Part shown: in pieces, positions 9,300 to 19,191 of the stretch | How positions within the stretch are numbered: position 1 is the stretch's first letter | How the letters are laid out: the number at the start of each line of letters is the position of its first letter | Assembly: GCF_022096995.1 (NCBI RefSeq) | Contig: NZ_JACXGQ010000001.1 | Coordinates: 124,001-188,000 of the forward strand | Length of the DNA: 64,000 nt | From: Yoonia sp. I 8.24 | GTDB taxonomy: Bacteria > Pseudomonadota > Alphaproteobacteria > Rhodobacterales > Rhodobacteraceae | Direction of reading: 5' to 3' | The notes under the pieces: model-generated | Told to the model about the DNA's origin: nothing | What the model saw: the letters and a program-made list of their open reading frames with translations, nothing else | Databases searched by the model: none | Position numbers and translations under genes: made by a program

Positions 9300-10388
9300 A
9301 TGAAAAACGCTATTACAGCAAGCGCAACGCTGCTGCTGACAACGACAATCGCAAACGCCGGTGGGATTGATCGCACCGGAAATCCGTATTCGGTTTTATT
9401 TGAGGAAGGGAACTACGTGCAGCTTTCGTTTAGCGCTGCCATGCCCGATGTATCAGGTGATTACCCAGCCGTCCCTTTTGGCGGTGGCTCAACGGAAAAC
9501 ATGGCTGAAAGCTATTTCAGTGCTGGTGTCGCGCTCAAATACGAGATCAATGATCAAATCGATTTGGCTGTAATGCTCAACCAACCTTACGGTGCTGACG
9601 CCAATTATACGGGCGGCGCATATACTGGGCTGGCTGCCGAATGGAATAGTACGCAGCTTTCCGTTCTTGCGAAATATCAAGCATCTGACGCTATATCTGT
9701 CTATGGCGGATTGCGCGCAGTTCAGTCAGAGGCGACAATCACCATTCCAGCGGCACTATTTGGCGGGAACGTTTACACAGCGGAAACCGAAAGCAATACG
9801 CAGGTCGGGTACATCGTCGGTGCCGCCTTTGAGAAACCAGAAATCGCCCTACGCGTTGGTCTGACCTACGAAAGCGGCATGACACATGATTTCGCAACTG
9901 AGGAAGCCGTTAACGGCACGACGGTTCTTGAAAGCACAACAGACATCGAGCTGCCGCAGTCCGTCACGCTGGATTTCCAATCAGGTGTTGCTGAAGATAC
10001 GCTGGTATTCGGATCTATTCGCTGGTCTGAATGGTCCGTCTGGGAAGTACGGCCTGCCTATTACGAAGGCGCGACTGGTGACCGTGTTACGGGGATCGAT
10101 GATGATGTGATTACTTATCGTCTTGGTGTTGGCCGTCGGATTAACGAAGACCTGTCAGTCTTTGGTCGCGTCACGTATGAGGCAGGTAACGGCGCCGAAG
10201 CATCGCGCCTGTCTCCAACAGATGGATCAACAAGCATCGGTATCGGTGGCAGCTACACAATGAATGGCGTCGAATTCACTGGTGGCATCGAATACGCAAT
10301 GTTGGGTGATGCAACGGACGCATCCGGTGTTGAATTTGAAGATAACTCAGCGGTCGGGTTTGGTCTGTCTATTGGATACGCATTCTAA
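9300..10388 (+). CDS. OmpP1/FadL-family outer-membrane transporter
   Basis: This 362-residue protein has a signal peptide (MKNAITASATLLLTTTIANA) followed by the FadL-like opening GGIDRTGNPYSVLFEEGNYVQ and repeated beta-strand patterns, ending in LSIGYAF with a C-terminal phenylalanine for barrel assembly. FadL relatives carry long-chain fatty acids or other hydrophobic compounds across the outer membrane. The start at 9300 has GATGAGGA before it; the open frame to 9192 runs through the inverted repeats and is rejected. A six-codon reading frame (9283-9303, preceded by GAGGAG) overlaps this start as ATGA and might couple translation. Confidence 0.85.
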   Translation: MKNAITASATLLLTTTIANAGGIDRTGNPYSVLFEEGNYVQLSFSAAMPDVSGDYPAVPFGGGSTENMAESYFSAGVALKYEINDQIDLAVMLNQPYGADANYTGGAYTGLAAEWNSTQLSVLAKYQASDAISVYGGLRAVQSEATITIPAALFGGNVYTAETESNTQVGYIVGAAFEKPEIALRVGLTYESGMTHDFATEEAVNGTTVLESTTDIELPQSVTLDFQSGVAEDTLVFGSIRWSEWSVWEVRPAYYEGATGDRVTGIDDDVITYRLGVGRRINEDLSVFGRVTYEAGNGAEASRLSPTDGSTSIGIGGSYTMNGVEFTGGIEYAMLGDATDASGVEFEDNSAVGFGLSIGYAF

Positions 10389-10411
10389 ACATCGCAATCC
10401 AAGAATTAAAA

Positions 10412-10445
10412 AACAGCCCCGCCAAGAAATTGGTGGGGCTGTTTT
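10412..10445. terminator. bidirectional rho-independent terminator between fadL-like gene and lpxB
   Basis: A 14-bp stem starting AACAGCCCCGCCAA with a GAAA loop is preceded by an A-run and followed by TTTTATTT, so it can stop transcripts from both sides. The last bases of the stem touch the lpxB TAA stop. One G-U pair is present in the stem. Confidence 0.88.
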
Positions 10446-11562
10446 ATTTGGGAAGCCGGCCTAGAACAGCTTTCGCGGCGCGCAGTCCAGGTGCTTCGCC
10501 ACCCTGCCCGAGCCGTTTCATTGTCTCGCCCATCGCCTCTGCCTGCGCATTTGGATGTTCCAGCGTTGCGATCACCGCTTCTGCAATGGGCGCGGGTAGA
10601 CAGTTTTTTCCAATAAATTCAGGCACCACCCGTGTTTCTGAGACGAGATTCACCAACGTCACCGTATCTACGCGCAACATGCGCGAAATAATGATCCGGC
10701 TTAACCATGCCATGTCATAGGCGATCACCATCGGCGTGGCGTTGGCTGCCAATTCAAGCGAAACTGTCCCCGATGCGGCCAAGGCCACATCAGCGCGCCG
10801 GAACCATGCGGCCTTTTCCGGTGATCCCGGCGGCACGATCGCAACGGGTACATCCCACTGTGCCGTCTTTTCGCGCACCAAATCCACCACACCCGCCGTT
10901 GTTGGGATGACAAACATCGCATCAGGGATTTTGGTCGCGATCTGCGCTACGGCAACGCCAAAGCGATCCGCAAGCCGCCCGACCTCACCCTTGCGGCTGC
11001 CCGGCAGCACGAGCACCACTGTGCCCTGCCCAACCGCATCGGCCTGTTCTTGTGTCGCGATTGGATCGGTCACGACCGGATGCCCAACAAAATCGCAGTC
11101 CATGCCCGCGGCCTGCATCAACGGTGGCTCAAACGGGAAAAGCGCCAGCACATGATCAATATGCGCCGCCATTTTCTGCGCGCGCCCCGGTCGCCATGCC
11201 CAGACCGTCGGGGCCACATAATGCACCGTGCGGATATCGCTTTGCGCTTTGACCAACTTTGCGACGCGCAGGCAAAAATCAGGGCTGTCGATGGTAATCA
11301 AAACGTCAGGTTTAGTCTCAATAATCGCATCCGCCATTTCGCGGATACGCGCCTTAAGCGCCCGGTATTTGGGAAGAATTTCAGCAAGGCCCATCACGCT
11401 CAGCTCATCCATGGGAAAACGGCTGACCAGCCCGTGCGATTGCATCAACGGCCCGCCGACCCCGTCAAATGTCACCTCTGAGCGCAATTGCTTGAGCCCA
11501 TCCATCAGCGCCGCACCCAGCTTATCCCCCGATGCTTCGCCTGCGATCACAAAGACCTTCAT
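10444..11562 (-). CDS. lpxB: lipid-A-disaccharide synthase
   Basis: LpxB joins UDP-2,3-diacylglucosamine and lipid X in lipid A synthesis on the inner face of the inner membrane. The N-terminus MKVFVIAGEASGDKLGAAL and the segments HYVAPTVWAWRPGR and VLPGSRKGEV are diagnostic of this GT-B family 19 enzyme. I start at 11562, which overlaps the lpxI stop by four bases (ATGA); eight more codons upstream are open but not conserved. It is the last gene of the pyrH-to-lpxB cluster and ends at a bidirectional terminator. Confidence 0.96.
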   Translation of the reverse strand: MKVFVIAGEASGDKLGAALMDGLKQLRSEVTFDGVGGPLMQSHGLVSRFPMDELSVMGLAEILPKYRALKARIREMADAIIETKPDVLITIDSPDFCLRVAKLVKAQSDIRTVHYVAPTVWAWRPGRAQKMAAHIDHVLALFPFEPPLMQAAGMDCDFVGHPVVTDPIATQEQADAVGQGTVVLVLPGSRKGEVGRLADRFGVAVAQIATKIPDAMFVIPTTAGVVDLVREKTAQWDVPVAIVPPGSPEKAAWFRRADVALAASGTVSLELAANATPMVIAYDMAWLSRIIISRMLRVDTVTLVNLVSETRVVPEFIGKNCLPAPIAEAVIATLEHPNAQAEAMGETMKRLGQGGEAPGLRAAKAVLGRLPK

Positions 11563-12452
11563 GCCCCACCTCTGGGGCGCACCCATAAAAACATCCCTTG
11601 CGCGTCTAATACTTTGCGGACCGTTGGCAGGTCCAAAACCATCACGCCGCCTGCCTCGATCACGATACCGTCCAGCCCGGCCTCAGCGGCCATCATCACG
11701 GTACGCAACCCGATCAGCGGCAGGTCAGCGCGTTGGTCTTGTTTTGGTTTTGGGGCTTTGAACAAAATGCCGCCCGTCGCATCTATTGTGGTGTCTGGCT
11801 TATCTACGAGCCAACTTTTAACCATTTTGCGTAGATCCGTCGATAAGTCTGTGGCCCAGTCAAATGACTTTGAATTTTCGTCGTAAGGCGCGCACAGCTT
11901 TTGCAGCATGGCATCTGTGCCTTGTGCGTCTTCGCGCACGACCACGTCTCCGTTCAGTACAACGCAAGCCTGCCCAGTGTCCGCTAATCCCATCGCAACT
12001 ACACAGGATTCGCCAGCAAATGCGTCGTTGGTATGATCCGAAGCCGGTCCAAGTTTTGTGCGCACCCCGGGTTGCGGCAAAAGATCGGGCGCAATTTCAT
12101 GCGCTGCCATCACGCGAAACCCGTGTTCTTCCATGATTGCAATGATAATACGCAACGCGCCATCGTCGCCTTGGGTTAAGGCAGCTTGGACCTTTGGTAC
12201 CAAAGGCATGGTCGCGGCGTCAATCTGGGCGGGGTCAATTTGCGGACGACGGACAGCCCCTGCCATGCAAATCTGTGTCACACCACGCGCGCGCAAATCT
12301 GCAAGAAAGCTGCCAAGATGCTCCATCCGGAATGTGATGTCGGGTTTCAGACTAGGTTCAAATCCGCGCATCGCACAAATCAGCGGCGGCTCAGTCAGGC
12401 GCGCAACCAATGCGGGGGGCAAATCCCCCGTCCCTGCAATTAGCGCCAGCAT
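11559..12452 (-). CDS. lpxI: UDP-2,3-diacylglucosamine pyrophosphatase LpxI
   Basis: LpxI (DUF1009 family) hydrolyses UDP-2,3-diacylglucosamine to lipid X and UMP, replacing the unrelated LpxH in most alphaproteobacteria. The protein opens LALIAGTGDLPPALVARL and contains VRRPQIDPAQID and LPLIGLRTVMMAAEAGLDG, all typical of the family. The length, 297 residues, is slightly above the usual 270-285. The gene sits between lpxA and lpxB with overlapping start and stop codons on both sides, as expected for the enzyme acting between them in the pathway. Confidence 0.93.
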   Translation of the reverse strand: MLALIAGTGDLPPALVARLTEPPLICAMRGFEPSLKPDITFRMEHLGSFLADLRARGVTQICMAGAVRRPQIDPAQIDAATMPLVPKVQAALTQGDDGALRIIIAIMEEHGFRVMAAHEIAPDLLPQPGVRTKLGPASDHTNDAFAGESCVVAMGLADTGQACVVLNGDVVVREDAQGTDAMLQKLCAPYDENSKSFDWATDLSTDLRKMVKSWLVDKPDTTIDATGGILFKAPKPKQDQRADLPLIGLRTVMMAAEAGLDGIVIEAGGVMVLDLPTVRKVLDAQGMFLWVRPRGGA

Positions 12453-13234
12453 CAGCCCGGCGTCAGGAAATTGCGATCAGTATCGCCAAGGATAAAGGCA
12501 ACCATTTGCTGCACGTAGTCGCTATCGCTTTCTTCGCCAAGACGGCGGGCGCGGTCTTGGAAATTGCCTTCGCCATCGCGCAGCATCTGAAACGCGGCCC
12601 GTAGCGCGGTGATATCAGCACGCGCGACGCCTTTGCGTTTCAGCCCGACAAGGTTCAGCCCATCAAGAACGCCGCGTGGCCCTTGGACCAGCCCATGCGG
12701 GACGACATCATTGGTGACCATGGTGACGGCCCCGATAATCGCACCTTTTCCGATCCGCACCCATTGATGCACACCGCACAGACCTCCGATGATCACATCA
12801 TCTTCGATCACGCAGTGCCCCGCAATCGCCGAGGAATTCACTACAATAACCCGGTCGCCAATCGCAGCGTCATGCGCGATATGACAGCCTGCCATAAACA
12901 GCCCATCATCGCCAACGCGGGTTTCGCCGCCGCCTTGCACGGTGCCAGTATTCATCGTCACATGTTCACGGATTCGGTTGCGCGCGCCAATACGCAGGCG
13001 CGTTTGTTCACCGTCAAATTTCAGATCCTGTGGGATTTCGCCAATTACGGCGAAGGAAAACACCAGCGTATCGTCACCAATATGCGTATCGCCATCGACA
13101 ACCACGTGGCTTTTAAGAACCACCCGATCACCCAAAACCACATTTGCACCGACCACACAAAACGGCCCAATGGTGCAATCGGCACCGATAACAGCACCCT
13201 GCGCAATCACGGACGATGGGTGGATATTGCTCAT
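12452..13234 (-). CDS. lpxA: UDP-N-acetylglucosamine acyltransferase
   Basis: LpxA starts lipid A synthesis by moving a 3-hydroxyacyl chain from ACP to UDP-GlcNAc. The 260 residues show the left-handed beta-helix hexapeptide pattern ([22 protein letters not shown]) and the catalytic histidine region [20 protein letters not shown] followed by [11 protein letters not shown]. The C-terminal helical domain ends in NFLTPG. Its start overlaps the fabZ stop by four bases. Confidence 0.96.
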   Translation of the reverse strand: MSNIHPSSVIAQGAVIGADCTIGPFCVVGANVVLGDRVVLKSHVVVDGDTHIGDDTLVFSFAVIGEIPQDLKFDGEQTRLRIGARNRIREHVTMNTGTVQGGGETRVGDDGLFMAGCHIAHDAAIGDRVIVVNSSAIAGHCVIEDDVIIGGLCGVHQWVRIGKGAIIGAVTMVTNDVVPHGLVQGPRGVLDGLNLVGLKRKGVARADITALRAAFQMLRDGEGNFQDRARRLGEESDSDYVQQMVAFILGDTDRNFLTPG

Positions 13235-13695
13235 GCTTTGGGGATGTCCATCATGGCGGTGAATTCAGCCTCTGCGGCCATTTCGCCATCAACCGTTGCA
13301 ACGCCCTTGAAACGCCAAACCTTACCGCCGGGTTTGCCGCGCGTGGTTTCGACATGCATTTCAAGCACATCACCCGGCACAACCTTGCGGCGGAATTTGC
13401 AGCCATCAATCGCCATGAAATAGACAAGCAAATTACCCTCTGTCAAGCCAAGCGTCGCGCCGACCATCACGGCAGTGGTTTGGGCCATCGCCTCTACGAT
13501 TGTAACGCCCGGCATAATCGGGTTGCCCGGGAAATGCCCCTGAAAATGCGGCTCGTTCATCGTGACGTTCTTAATGCCGACAGCGGATTTTGTCCCATCA
13601 ATGCTGTGGACCTTATCGACCAACAAAAACGGATAGCGGTGCGGTAAGATTTTTTGGATCAGCAGAATGTCGGCTTCGGTGACAGGATCGGACAT
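13231..13695 (-). CDS. fabZ: 3-hydroxyacyl-[ACP] dehydratase FabZ
   Basis: FabZ is a hot-dog fold dehydratase of fatty-acid elongation that also draws on the 3-hydroxyacyl-ACP pool used by LpxA and LpxD. Residues [19 protein letters not shown] and [19 protein letters not shown] (active-site His and Glu) are clear. I start at 13695 ([11 protein letters not shown]), 154 residues; the 20-codon extension upstream is not conserved. No lpxD lies between ompH and fabZ here, unlike in gammaproteobacteria; lpxD is at 35,797. Confidence 0.96.
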   Translation of the reverse strand: MSDPVTEADILLIQKILPHRYPFLLVDKVHSIDGTKSAVGIKNVTMNEPHFQGHFPGNPIMPGVTIVEAMAQTTAVMVGATLGLTEGNLLVYFMAIDGCKFRRKVVPGDVLEMHVETTRGKPGGKVWRFKGVATVDGEMAAEAEFTAMMDIPKA

Positions 13696-13763
13696 TGGTG
13701 GGGTATTCCTTGTATTTCGCTTATGCTGAGTAGCAATTCCACAGACTGCGGGCAAGCATGAGG

Positions 13764-14285
13764 CTACTGGGTTCCATCGCCCAACTCGGCATCGACCCGC
13801 ACAATCACGTCATCCGTGATATTGGCCGCTCGTACTGACATAACGACGCTGCGTTGCTCGAGTACGATTACCGCACCGCGTTCGAGCATCACATTGGCAA
13901 TAATGCCCTGCACACGGTCTTCGAAGGTCGCACGCTGTTCAGCGTCCGCCGCTTGCAATTCGACGTTTTTGGCATCGCGGACCCGGCGCACCTCTTGGAC
14001 TTTCGCGTCAAAGGCATCCGCTTCGGCACGAAAGTCTTCTGGCGTCATCTCTGGGCGGCGCAGGGTCAGGCTGCGTTCTTCTTCTGTCAGGGTTGCGACG
14101 ATTTGTTCGTTTTCTTCCTGCACAGCTGCGGCTGCTTGGTTGAGATCCTCGGCAATCCGGCGACCGTATAGGGTTTCAAAGTAGATCCGGTTCATATCGA
14201 AAACCAAAATCTGCGGCGTGACCTCTTGGCCGCGCGCGGGCAATGCCGCGCACAGACAAATCAAAAGGACACGCCAGAAGCTCAT
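13764..14285 (-). CDS. OmpH/Skp-family periplasmic chaperone
   Basis: This 173-residue protein has a signal peptide ([21 protein letters not shown]) followed by a start strand ([11 protein letters not shown]) and a long charged helical coiled coil ending near [18 protein letters not shown], then a short strand ([15 protein letters not shown]). This is the Skp jellyfish layout. Skp carries unfolded outer-membrane proteins across the periplasm to the Bam complex. The ATG overlaps the bamA stop by one base (TGATG), supporting 14285 as start and a functional link with bamA. Confidence 0.88.
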   Translation of the reverse strand: MSFWRVLLICLCAALPARGQEVTPQILVFDMNRIYFETLYGRRIAEDLNQAAAAVQEENEQIVATLTEEERSLTLRRPEMTPEDFRAEADAFDAKVQEVRRVRDAKNVELQAADAEQRATFEDRVQGIIANVMLERGAVIVLEQRSVVMSVRAANITDDVIVRVDAELGDGTQ

Positions 14286-16591
14286 CAAAAGCTCGTTGAG
14301 ATGGTGACGTCAAAAGCCTTAGTCTCGTCGCGGTCTTGCGCGTCCAGTGCTTCGGTAAAGTTAAACCGTAGCGGGCCAATAGGCGTGGTCCAGAACAGTG
14401 ACAGACCTGCAACCGCGCGCGGTGTGAATTCGTCGTAGATCACGTCTTCGCCGTAGGTTTCACCTACATTCCATACCGAACCGTAATCAATGAACGCACC
14501 ACCAGTCAGCCCATATTCCGTAGGCAGCCCCAGCGGGAATTCAGTTTCAAGACGCAGCACCGCATAGGCGTTACCCCCAAGCGCGTCATCGGTATCGTCA
14601 TCACGTGGCCCAATCCCGCCGGATTCAAACCCGCGCATCACACTGCTGCCCATAAAGAAACGATCAGTTACGCGGCTGGATCCCTCTTGATAATCAAGAT
14701 AACCGCCTTCAAGGGTCGCACGCAGGGTGACTTCTTCGTTCAAAACCTTGGCTTCGGCCCCAAGCAACGCAGTGGATTTAATAAACTGCGCATCGCCAAA
14801 TCCGAATTCTTGACCAAAGCGCAGAACAACACCTGCGGTTGGGTTCAACCCAGACCGGCGCGTGTCATAGCTATAGGTATAGCCAAGCGAATGGGTAGCG
14901 ACCCCGCCTTCATCAGCCTCATTGTGAATAATCTGGCTGGCGCTGCTGTCGACATCAGAAATATCACTGTAATCGAATGCGTAAAGCACAGTCAGGCGTC
15001 CATTTTCACTCACGGGGAATGTCAATCGAGGGCTAATACGCAGGCTTTCGGTATCATAAAGTGCGCTTTCATTATCCGTGGTGGCATAAGAAAGGTTCAC
15101 CCCAAGACGCAGATCACGCCCCAACAAACGTGGCTCAGCAAAGCTAAACGCCAGGTTTCGGTTGGTTTCGGCCGTCGAAAGGTTGAAACTTAGGCTTTGG
15201 CCACGCCCTTGAAAGTTTGACTGCTTATAAGATGCAACCAGACCAATACCCGTATCCGTATTGTAGTTCGCACCAAAGCTAAGACTACCAGTTGGGCCTT
15301 CGACCACATCAACGTCAACGATCCGTTGGTTTTCGCTGCTTCCCTGCCGCGTGTTCACTGAAACATCTTGGAAGAAACCCAATGCGCGGATGCGGCTCGC
15401 TGAATCGCGAATTTCACGGGGGTTAAACGGGTCGCCTTCGACCACATCCACGCGGTTGCGGATCACGCGGTCCAATGTGGTGCTGTTGCCTTCGATATCG
15501 ATACGTTCCACGAAAATACGTGGGCCGGGCACCAAGACGTAAGTCAAATCAAGCGTCAAATCGCGCGGATTGCGGGTAATGCGCGTATCGACCTGCACAA
15601 AATTCACCCCCCGGCTGACCGCAAGACGTTCAAGCCGCACAATATCCGTTTCGATCGGCACGGGTGAATAGGTCACGCCTTGGCGCACACGAATAGCGTC
15701 TTGGAAAGGCGCGGGGTCAAGCCCGTCGATCTCGCTGGCGACAGTTACAGTGCCAAATTCAAACTTTTGGCCTTCGCGCAGATTGTAGGTAATCAGGTAT
15801 GCATCGCGTTCACGCGTCAGCGCGACATCCACGTTTTGCACGACAAAATCAGGGTAGCCACGTGAGTGGTAGAAATCTGTCAGCAATTGGCGATCCGCGG
15901 CTAAGCGCTCTGACGAATAGGTGTCACGGCGGATCAATGCACGCAGTGCTCCTGCTTGTTTTGTGTCGAGCACACGCTGAAGGCGCGATTCAGAATAGGT
16001 CCGGTTGCCAAGGAAGGAAATGCGCTCAACCTCTGTGACGGCAGATTCCGTCACCACAAACACCAGATCAACCCGGTTATCAGACAACGGAATAATGCTT
16101 GGCGTGACCGTCGCATTGATCCGGCCCTGCTCGGCATAGGCGGCGGTAATTGCGGCAGTATCAGATTCGGCCTGTGTCGGGTTATAGGCACGGCGGGGTT
16201 GTGATTGCACAAATGGCAGCAATTCAGAATCGCTAAGACGCGCGTTACCTTCGACATTGATCCGGTTAATCGTCGGGTATTCGACAACGCGGATAATCAG
16301 CGTGCTTCCACTTGGAATAACGTCAACGCTTTCAAAAAGCCCCGATCCGCGAATGGCCTGTGCCGCGTCGTTCAGCTCAGCGGTGCTCAACGCCTCGCCT
16401 TGGGAAATACCCGCATATGTGAGGATTGTACCATCGGCGACGCGCTGGTTGCCTTCGATTGATACGCTATTGAAAACAAAGCTTTGCGCAAATACGGCAC
16501 CCGCTGTGAATGTTGCAATCATCGCGATGGTCGCAATCCGGCGCATATTCGCCCCGCCCTGCGCCAAAAGACGCCCCACAAATCTATGCAT
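14285..16591 (-). CDS. bamA: outer-membrane protein assembly factor BamA
   Basis: BamA is the Omp85 core of the machine that inserts beta-barrel proteins in the outer membrane. A signal peptide is followed by five POTRA repeats (the first is FVFNSVSIEGNQRVADGTI) and a C-terminal barrel with the lid motif VMRGFESGGIGPRD and a terminal phenylalanine. The length, 768 residues, is normal. The ATG at 16591 has an AGG at about nine bases; an internal ATG at 16546 (MRRIATIAMIA) would give a more compact signal peptide and is an alternative start. Confidence 0.96.
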   Translation of the reverse strand: MHRFVGRLLAQGGANMRRIATIAMIATFTAGAVFAQSFVFNSVSIEGNQRVADGTILTYAGISQGEALSTAELNDAAQAIRGSGLFESVDVIPSGSTLIIRVVEYPTINRINVEGNARLSDSELLPFVQSQPRRAYNPTQAESDTAAITAAYAEQGRINATVTPSIIPLSDNRVDLVFVVTESAVTEVERISFLGNRTYSESRLQRVLDTKQAGALRALIRRDTYSSERLAADRQLLTDFYHSRGYPDFVVQNVDVALTRERDAYLITYNLREGQKFEFGTVTVASEIDGLDPAPFQDAIRVRQGVTYSPVPIETDIVRLERLAVSRGVNFVQVDTRITRNPRDLTLDLTYVLVPGPRIFVERIDIEGNSTTLDRVIRNRVDVVEGDPFNPREIRDSASRIRALGFFQDVSVNTRQGSSENQRIVDVDVVEGPTGSLSFGANYNTDTGIGLVASYKQSNFQGRGQSLSFNLSTAETNRNLAFSFAEPRLLGRDLRLGVNLSYATTDNESALYDTESLRISPRLTFPVSENGRLTVLYAFDYSDISDVDSSASQIIHNEADEGGVATHSLGYTYSYDTRRSGLNPTAGVVLRFGQEFGFGDAQFIKSTALLGAEAKVLNEEVTLRATLEGGYLDYQEGSSRVTDRFFMGSSVMRGFESGGIGPRDDDTDDALGGNAYAVLRLETEFPLGLPTEYGLTGGAFIDYGSVWNVGETYGEDVIYDEFTPRAVAGLSLFWTTPIGPLRFNFTEALDAQDRDETKAFDVTISTSF

Positions 16592-16679
16592 ATTGTTCGC
16601 CTGTTTTCGTTATTCAGTTCCCACCGAATTAGCCCGATTAAGGGGCAATGTCAAAACGGCAAACACGCAAACAGGGTGT

Positions 16680-18017
16680 TTATGGACACAGAATGGTATC
16701 GTTCAGCAAAGTGAACAGCATCAGGGTCAATATCAGCGTCAGGCCAATCGACATAAACACTTGAATCGCTTTTTCTGAGGGCTTGCGGCGGGCCACCGCC
16801 TCATATCCGTAAAAGACCAGATGCCCCCCATCCAAGACAGGAATCGGCAGCAAATTCATAATCCCAACAGCCGCCGACAACATGCCGATTAACCAGATAA
16901 AACTCTGCGTACCTTGGCGCGCCATTGATGCACTGGTTTCAGCGATTCCCACAGGGCCGGACATATTGCAGGTCGATATATTCCCCAAAATCATGTGTTT
17001 GACAGCAGAAAACGTTGTTGTGGCTGTGTTCCAAACACCGTTTACGCCAAAAGTTAGCGCATCTCTGACAGAGATATTTTCGACCATTGCATCAAAGAAG
17101 AAATCACTGCTAACACCGATTAAATAGCGGGTTTGAAAGCCACCTTCGGGAAGCGGTGTATCAGTTTGGCGCGCCGTTAAGTTTACTGTCCGCGTCACGC
17201 CATCATTCCAAAGGTCGAGCACAACAGGCGCACCCGCAGCGGCAAAGACTTTGTCCTGCACCTGTAAAAACGAATAGACCGGCGCACCGTCAATTGCGGT
17301 GATCACATCCCCCTTGGCCAATCCGGCCTCATCGGCGGCGGAACGCGGCGACACACTGCCAATGAGCGAAGGCATCACAAATGGGCCGGTGACGGTCATC
17401 TCAACCCCGTCACGCAGGATGGTATAGTCAAGCTGAGGCGCACTCTGCACGAGATCTAGAATGTTTTCAGTGCGATCTGGGTCGTCGAACAGAACACCGT
17501 CCACGGCGATCAAGACATCGCCCTGTTCGAGCTGGTTCACAATCCCATCTGGCAATGGTTTTGCACTGTCATAGGTCAGCGGATCGACCGCCTGCCCTTG
17601 CACCATCACCGACCCAGCAAAGACCAAAATTGCAAGGACGAAGTTAAATACAGGCCCCGCAACAACCGTCGCCGCACGCGCCCATAGCGGCGCACCTTCC
17701 ATCGTGCGGCGTGGGTCGATATCGGATGCGACCTCTTCGGAACCGACGCTGGCGGCATTCGCATCGCCCAAGAATTTCACATAGCCGCCCAATGGCACCG
17801 CCGCGACCTGCCAGCGCGTGCCGCGTTTATCAACCCAGCCAAACAAGCGCGGACCAAAGCCCAGTGAAAACACTTCAGCATCAATCCCGCACCAGCGCCC
17901 AACGATGTAATGCCCATATTCATGGACCGCGACGATAACGGATAACGCCACGACAAAAGCCGCAATCGCAAAGGCCAGGTTCCCGAACATCGGTACGATT
18001 TGGTTTAAAAGGTCCAA
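16680..18017 (-). CDS. rseP: site-2 protease RseP (PDZ-containing zinc metalloprotease)
   Basis: RseP cuts transmembrane segments, including anti-sigma factors and leftover signal peptides. The zinc site HEYGH is in the first membrane helix, the second metal ligand lies in NLLPIPVLDGGHL near the C-terminus, and PDZ-like segments lie between (IGSVSPRSAADEAGLAKGDVI). Four hydrophobic helices are visible. The length, 445 residues, is typical. It sits 4 bases after dxr and before bamA, the conserved order in Proteobacteria. Confidence 0.95.
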   Translation of the reverse strand: MDLLNQIVPMFGNLAFAIAAFVVALSVIVAVHEYGHYIVGRWCGIDAEVFSLGFGPRLFGWVDKRGTRWQVAAVPLGGYVKFLGDANAASVGSEEVASDIDPRRTMEGAPLWARAATVVAGPVFNFVLAILVFAGSVMVQGQAVDPLTYDSAKPLPDGIVNQLEQGDVLIAVDGVLFDDPDRTENILDLVQSAPQLDYTILRDGVEMTVTGPFVMPSLIGSVSPRSAADEAGLAKGDVITAIDGAPVYSFLQVQDKVFAAAGAPVVLDLWNDGVTRTVNLTARQTDTPLPEGGFQTRYLIGVSSDFFFDAMVENISVRDALTFGVNGVWNTATTTFSAVKHMILGNISTCNMSGPVGIAETSASMARQGTQSFIWLIGMLSAAVGIMNLLPIPVLDGGHLVFYGYEAVARRKPSEKAIQVFMSIGLTLILTLMLFTLLNDTILCP

Positions 18018-18021
18018 GAGT

Positions 18022-19191
18022 CTATCCTAGCGTTGTAATGGCTTCGCCCGCGTGGATACGGGCCAGTCGGTCTGTCTCTAAAACATTATCAAGCGTAATG
18101 GCACCCGCCGTGACAGATTGGTCGGATGACATTTTGCTCAAGGTTATGTCAACGACCTTTGCCATATCTAAAAATCCGATCTGACCGGTGATAAACCCAT
18201 CCAATGCACGTTCTTTGGCCGCGTTGAACACCGCCCCCGTCAGTCCGCCAGTTTCCATCACCTGATGCGCAATTTCGAGCGCCGGGTAGCGTTGCATATC
18301 TGGCGCCGCGAACGAAAGCTGGCCAATTTGGGCGAGATCAAGCCGCTCCACAGGCAGTTTGCGCCGTTCTGGCCAGTGCAGCGCATAGCCGATGGCATGC
18401 CGCATATCCGGCGGGCCGACATGGGCCATCAACGCCCCATCGTTAAAACCAACAAGCGCGTGTACCATGCTTTCGCGGTGAACTAGCACCTCGATCATCT
18501 CATGAGGGACGCCAAAGAACTCTTTAGTTTCAATAAGCTCCATCGCTTTATTGAACATCGACGCGCTATCAATGGTGATCCGTTGCCCCATATCCCAATT
18601 GGGATGGTTTGAAGCCTCTGCCAATGTCGCGCCTGCGAGCTTTTCCATCGGCCAGTCGCGAAATGCGCCGCCGCTGGCGGTGATGATAATGCGTTCAACC
18701 GACGCCATATGTTCGCCTACCAGAGCCTGAAAAACGGCGGAATGTTCACTATCGACAGGCAGAACGGTTGCCCCATGTGCCTTTGCGCGACCCAACAAAA
18801 GCGGCCCTGCGGTGACCAGAGATTCCTTATTAGCCAGCGCAAGCGTCGTGCCATGGGCCAATGCGGTCAGCCCCGGCACCAACCCGGCGGCCCCCACGAT
18901 AGCAGAAAGCGCCCAATCAACCGGGCGCGCAGCGGCCTCTGCGATTGCAGCGTCGCCTGCGGCAACAGCGATCCCAGTGCCTGCCAATAAATCCTTCAGT
19001 TCTGTATAGCAATCTTCATAGCAGGTGACCGCAACATCGGCATTCAGCGCAATCGCATCGGCGGCCAATTGCGTGACGTTGCGCCCGCCTGTCAGCGCAA
19101 CGACGTCATACGCATCCATGTCGCGCTTGATCAGATCAATGGTACTTTGTCCGATTGATCCCGTTGCGCCGAACAGCGTGATTTGCCTCAA
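18022..19191 (-). CDS. dxr: 1-deoxy-D-xylulose-5-phosphate reductoisomerase
   Basis: Dxr makes 2-C-methylerythritol 4-phosphate, the committed step of the non-mevalonate isoprenoid pathway that feeds UppS. The NADPH fold starts ITLFGATGSIGQSTIDLI. The substrate and metal residues lie in ALANKESLVTAG, LPVDSEHSAVFQAL and the SGGAFRDWP loop. The length, 389 residues, is normal. The start overlaps the cdsA stop by four bases. Confidence 0.96.
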   Translation of the reverse strand: MRQITLFGATGSIGQSTIDLIKRDMDAYDVVALTGGRNVTQLAADAIALNADVAVTCYEDCYTELKDLLAGTGIAVAAGDAAIAEAAARPVDWALSAIVGAAGLVPGLTALAHGTTLALANKESLVTAGPLLLGRAKAHGATVLPVDSEHSAVFQALVGEHMASVERIIITASGGAFRDWPMEKLAGATLAEASNHPNWDMGQRITIDSASMFNKAMELIETKEFFGVPHEMIEVLVHRESMVHALVGFNDGALMAHVGPPDMRHAIGYALHWPERRKLPVERLDLAQIGQLSFAAPDMQRYPALEIAHQVMETGGLTGAVFNAAKERALDGFITGQIGFLDMAKVVDITLSKMSSDQSVTAGAITLDNVLETDRLARIHAGEAITTLG

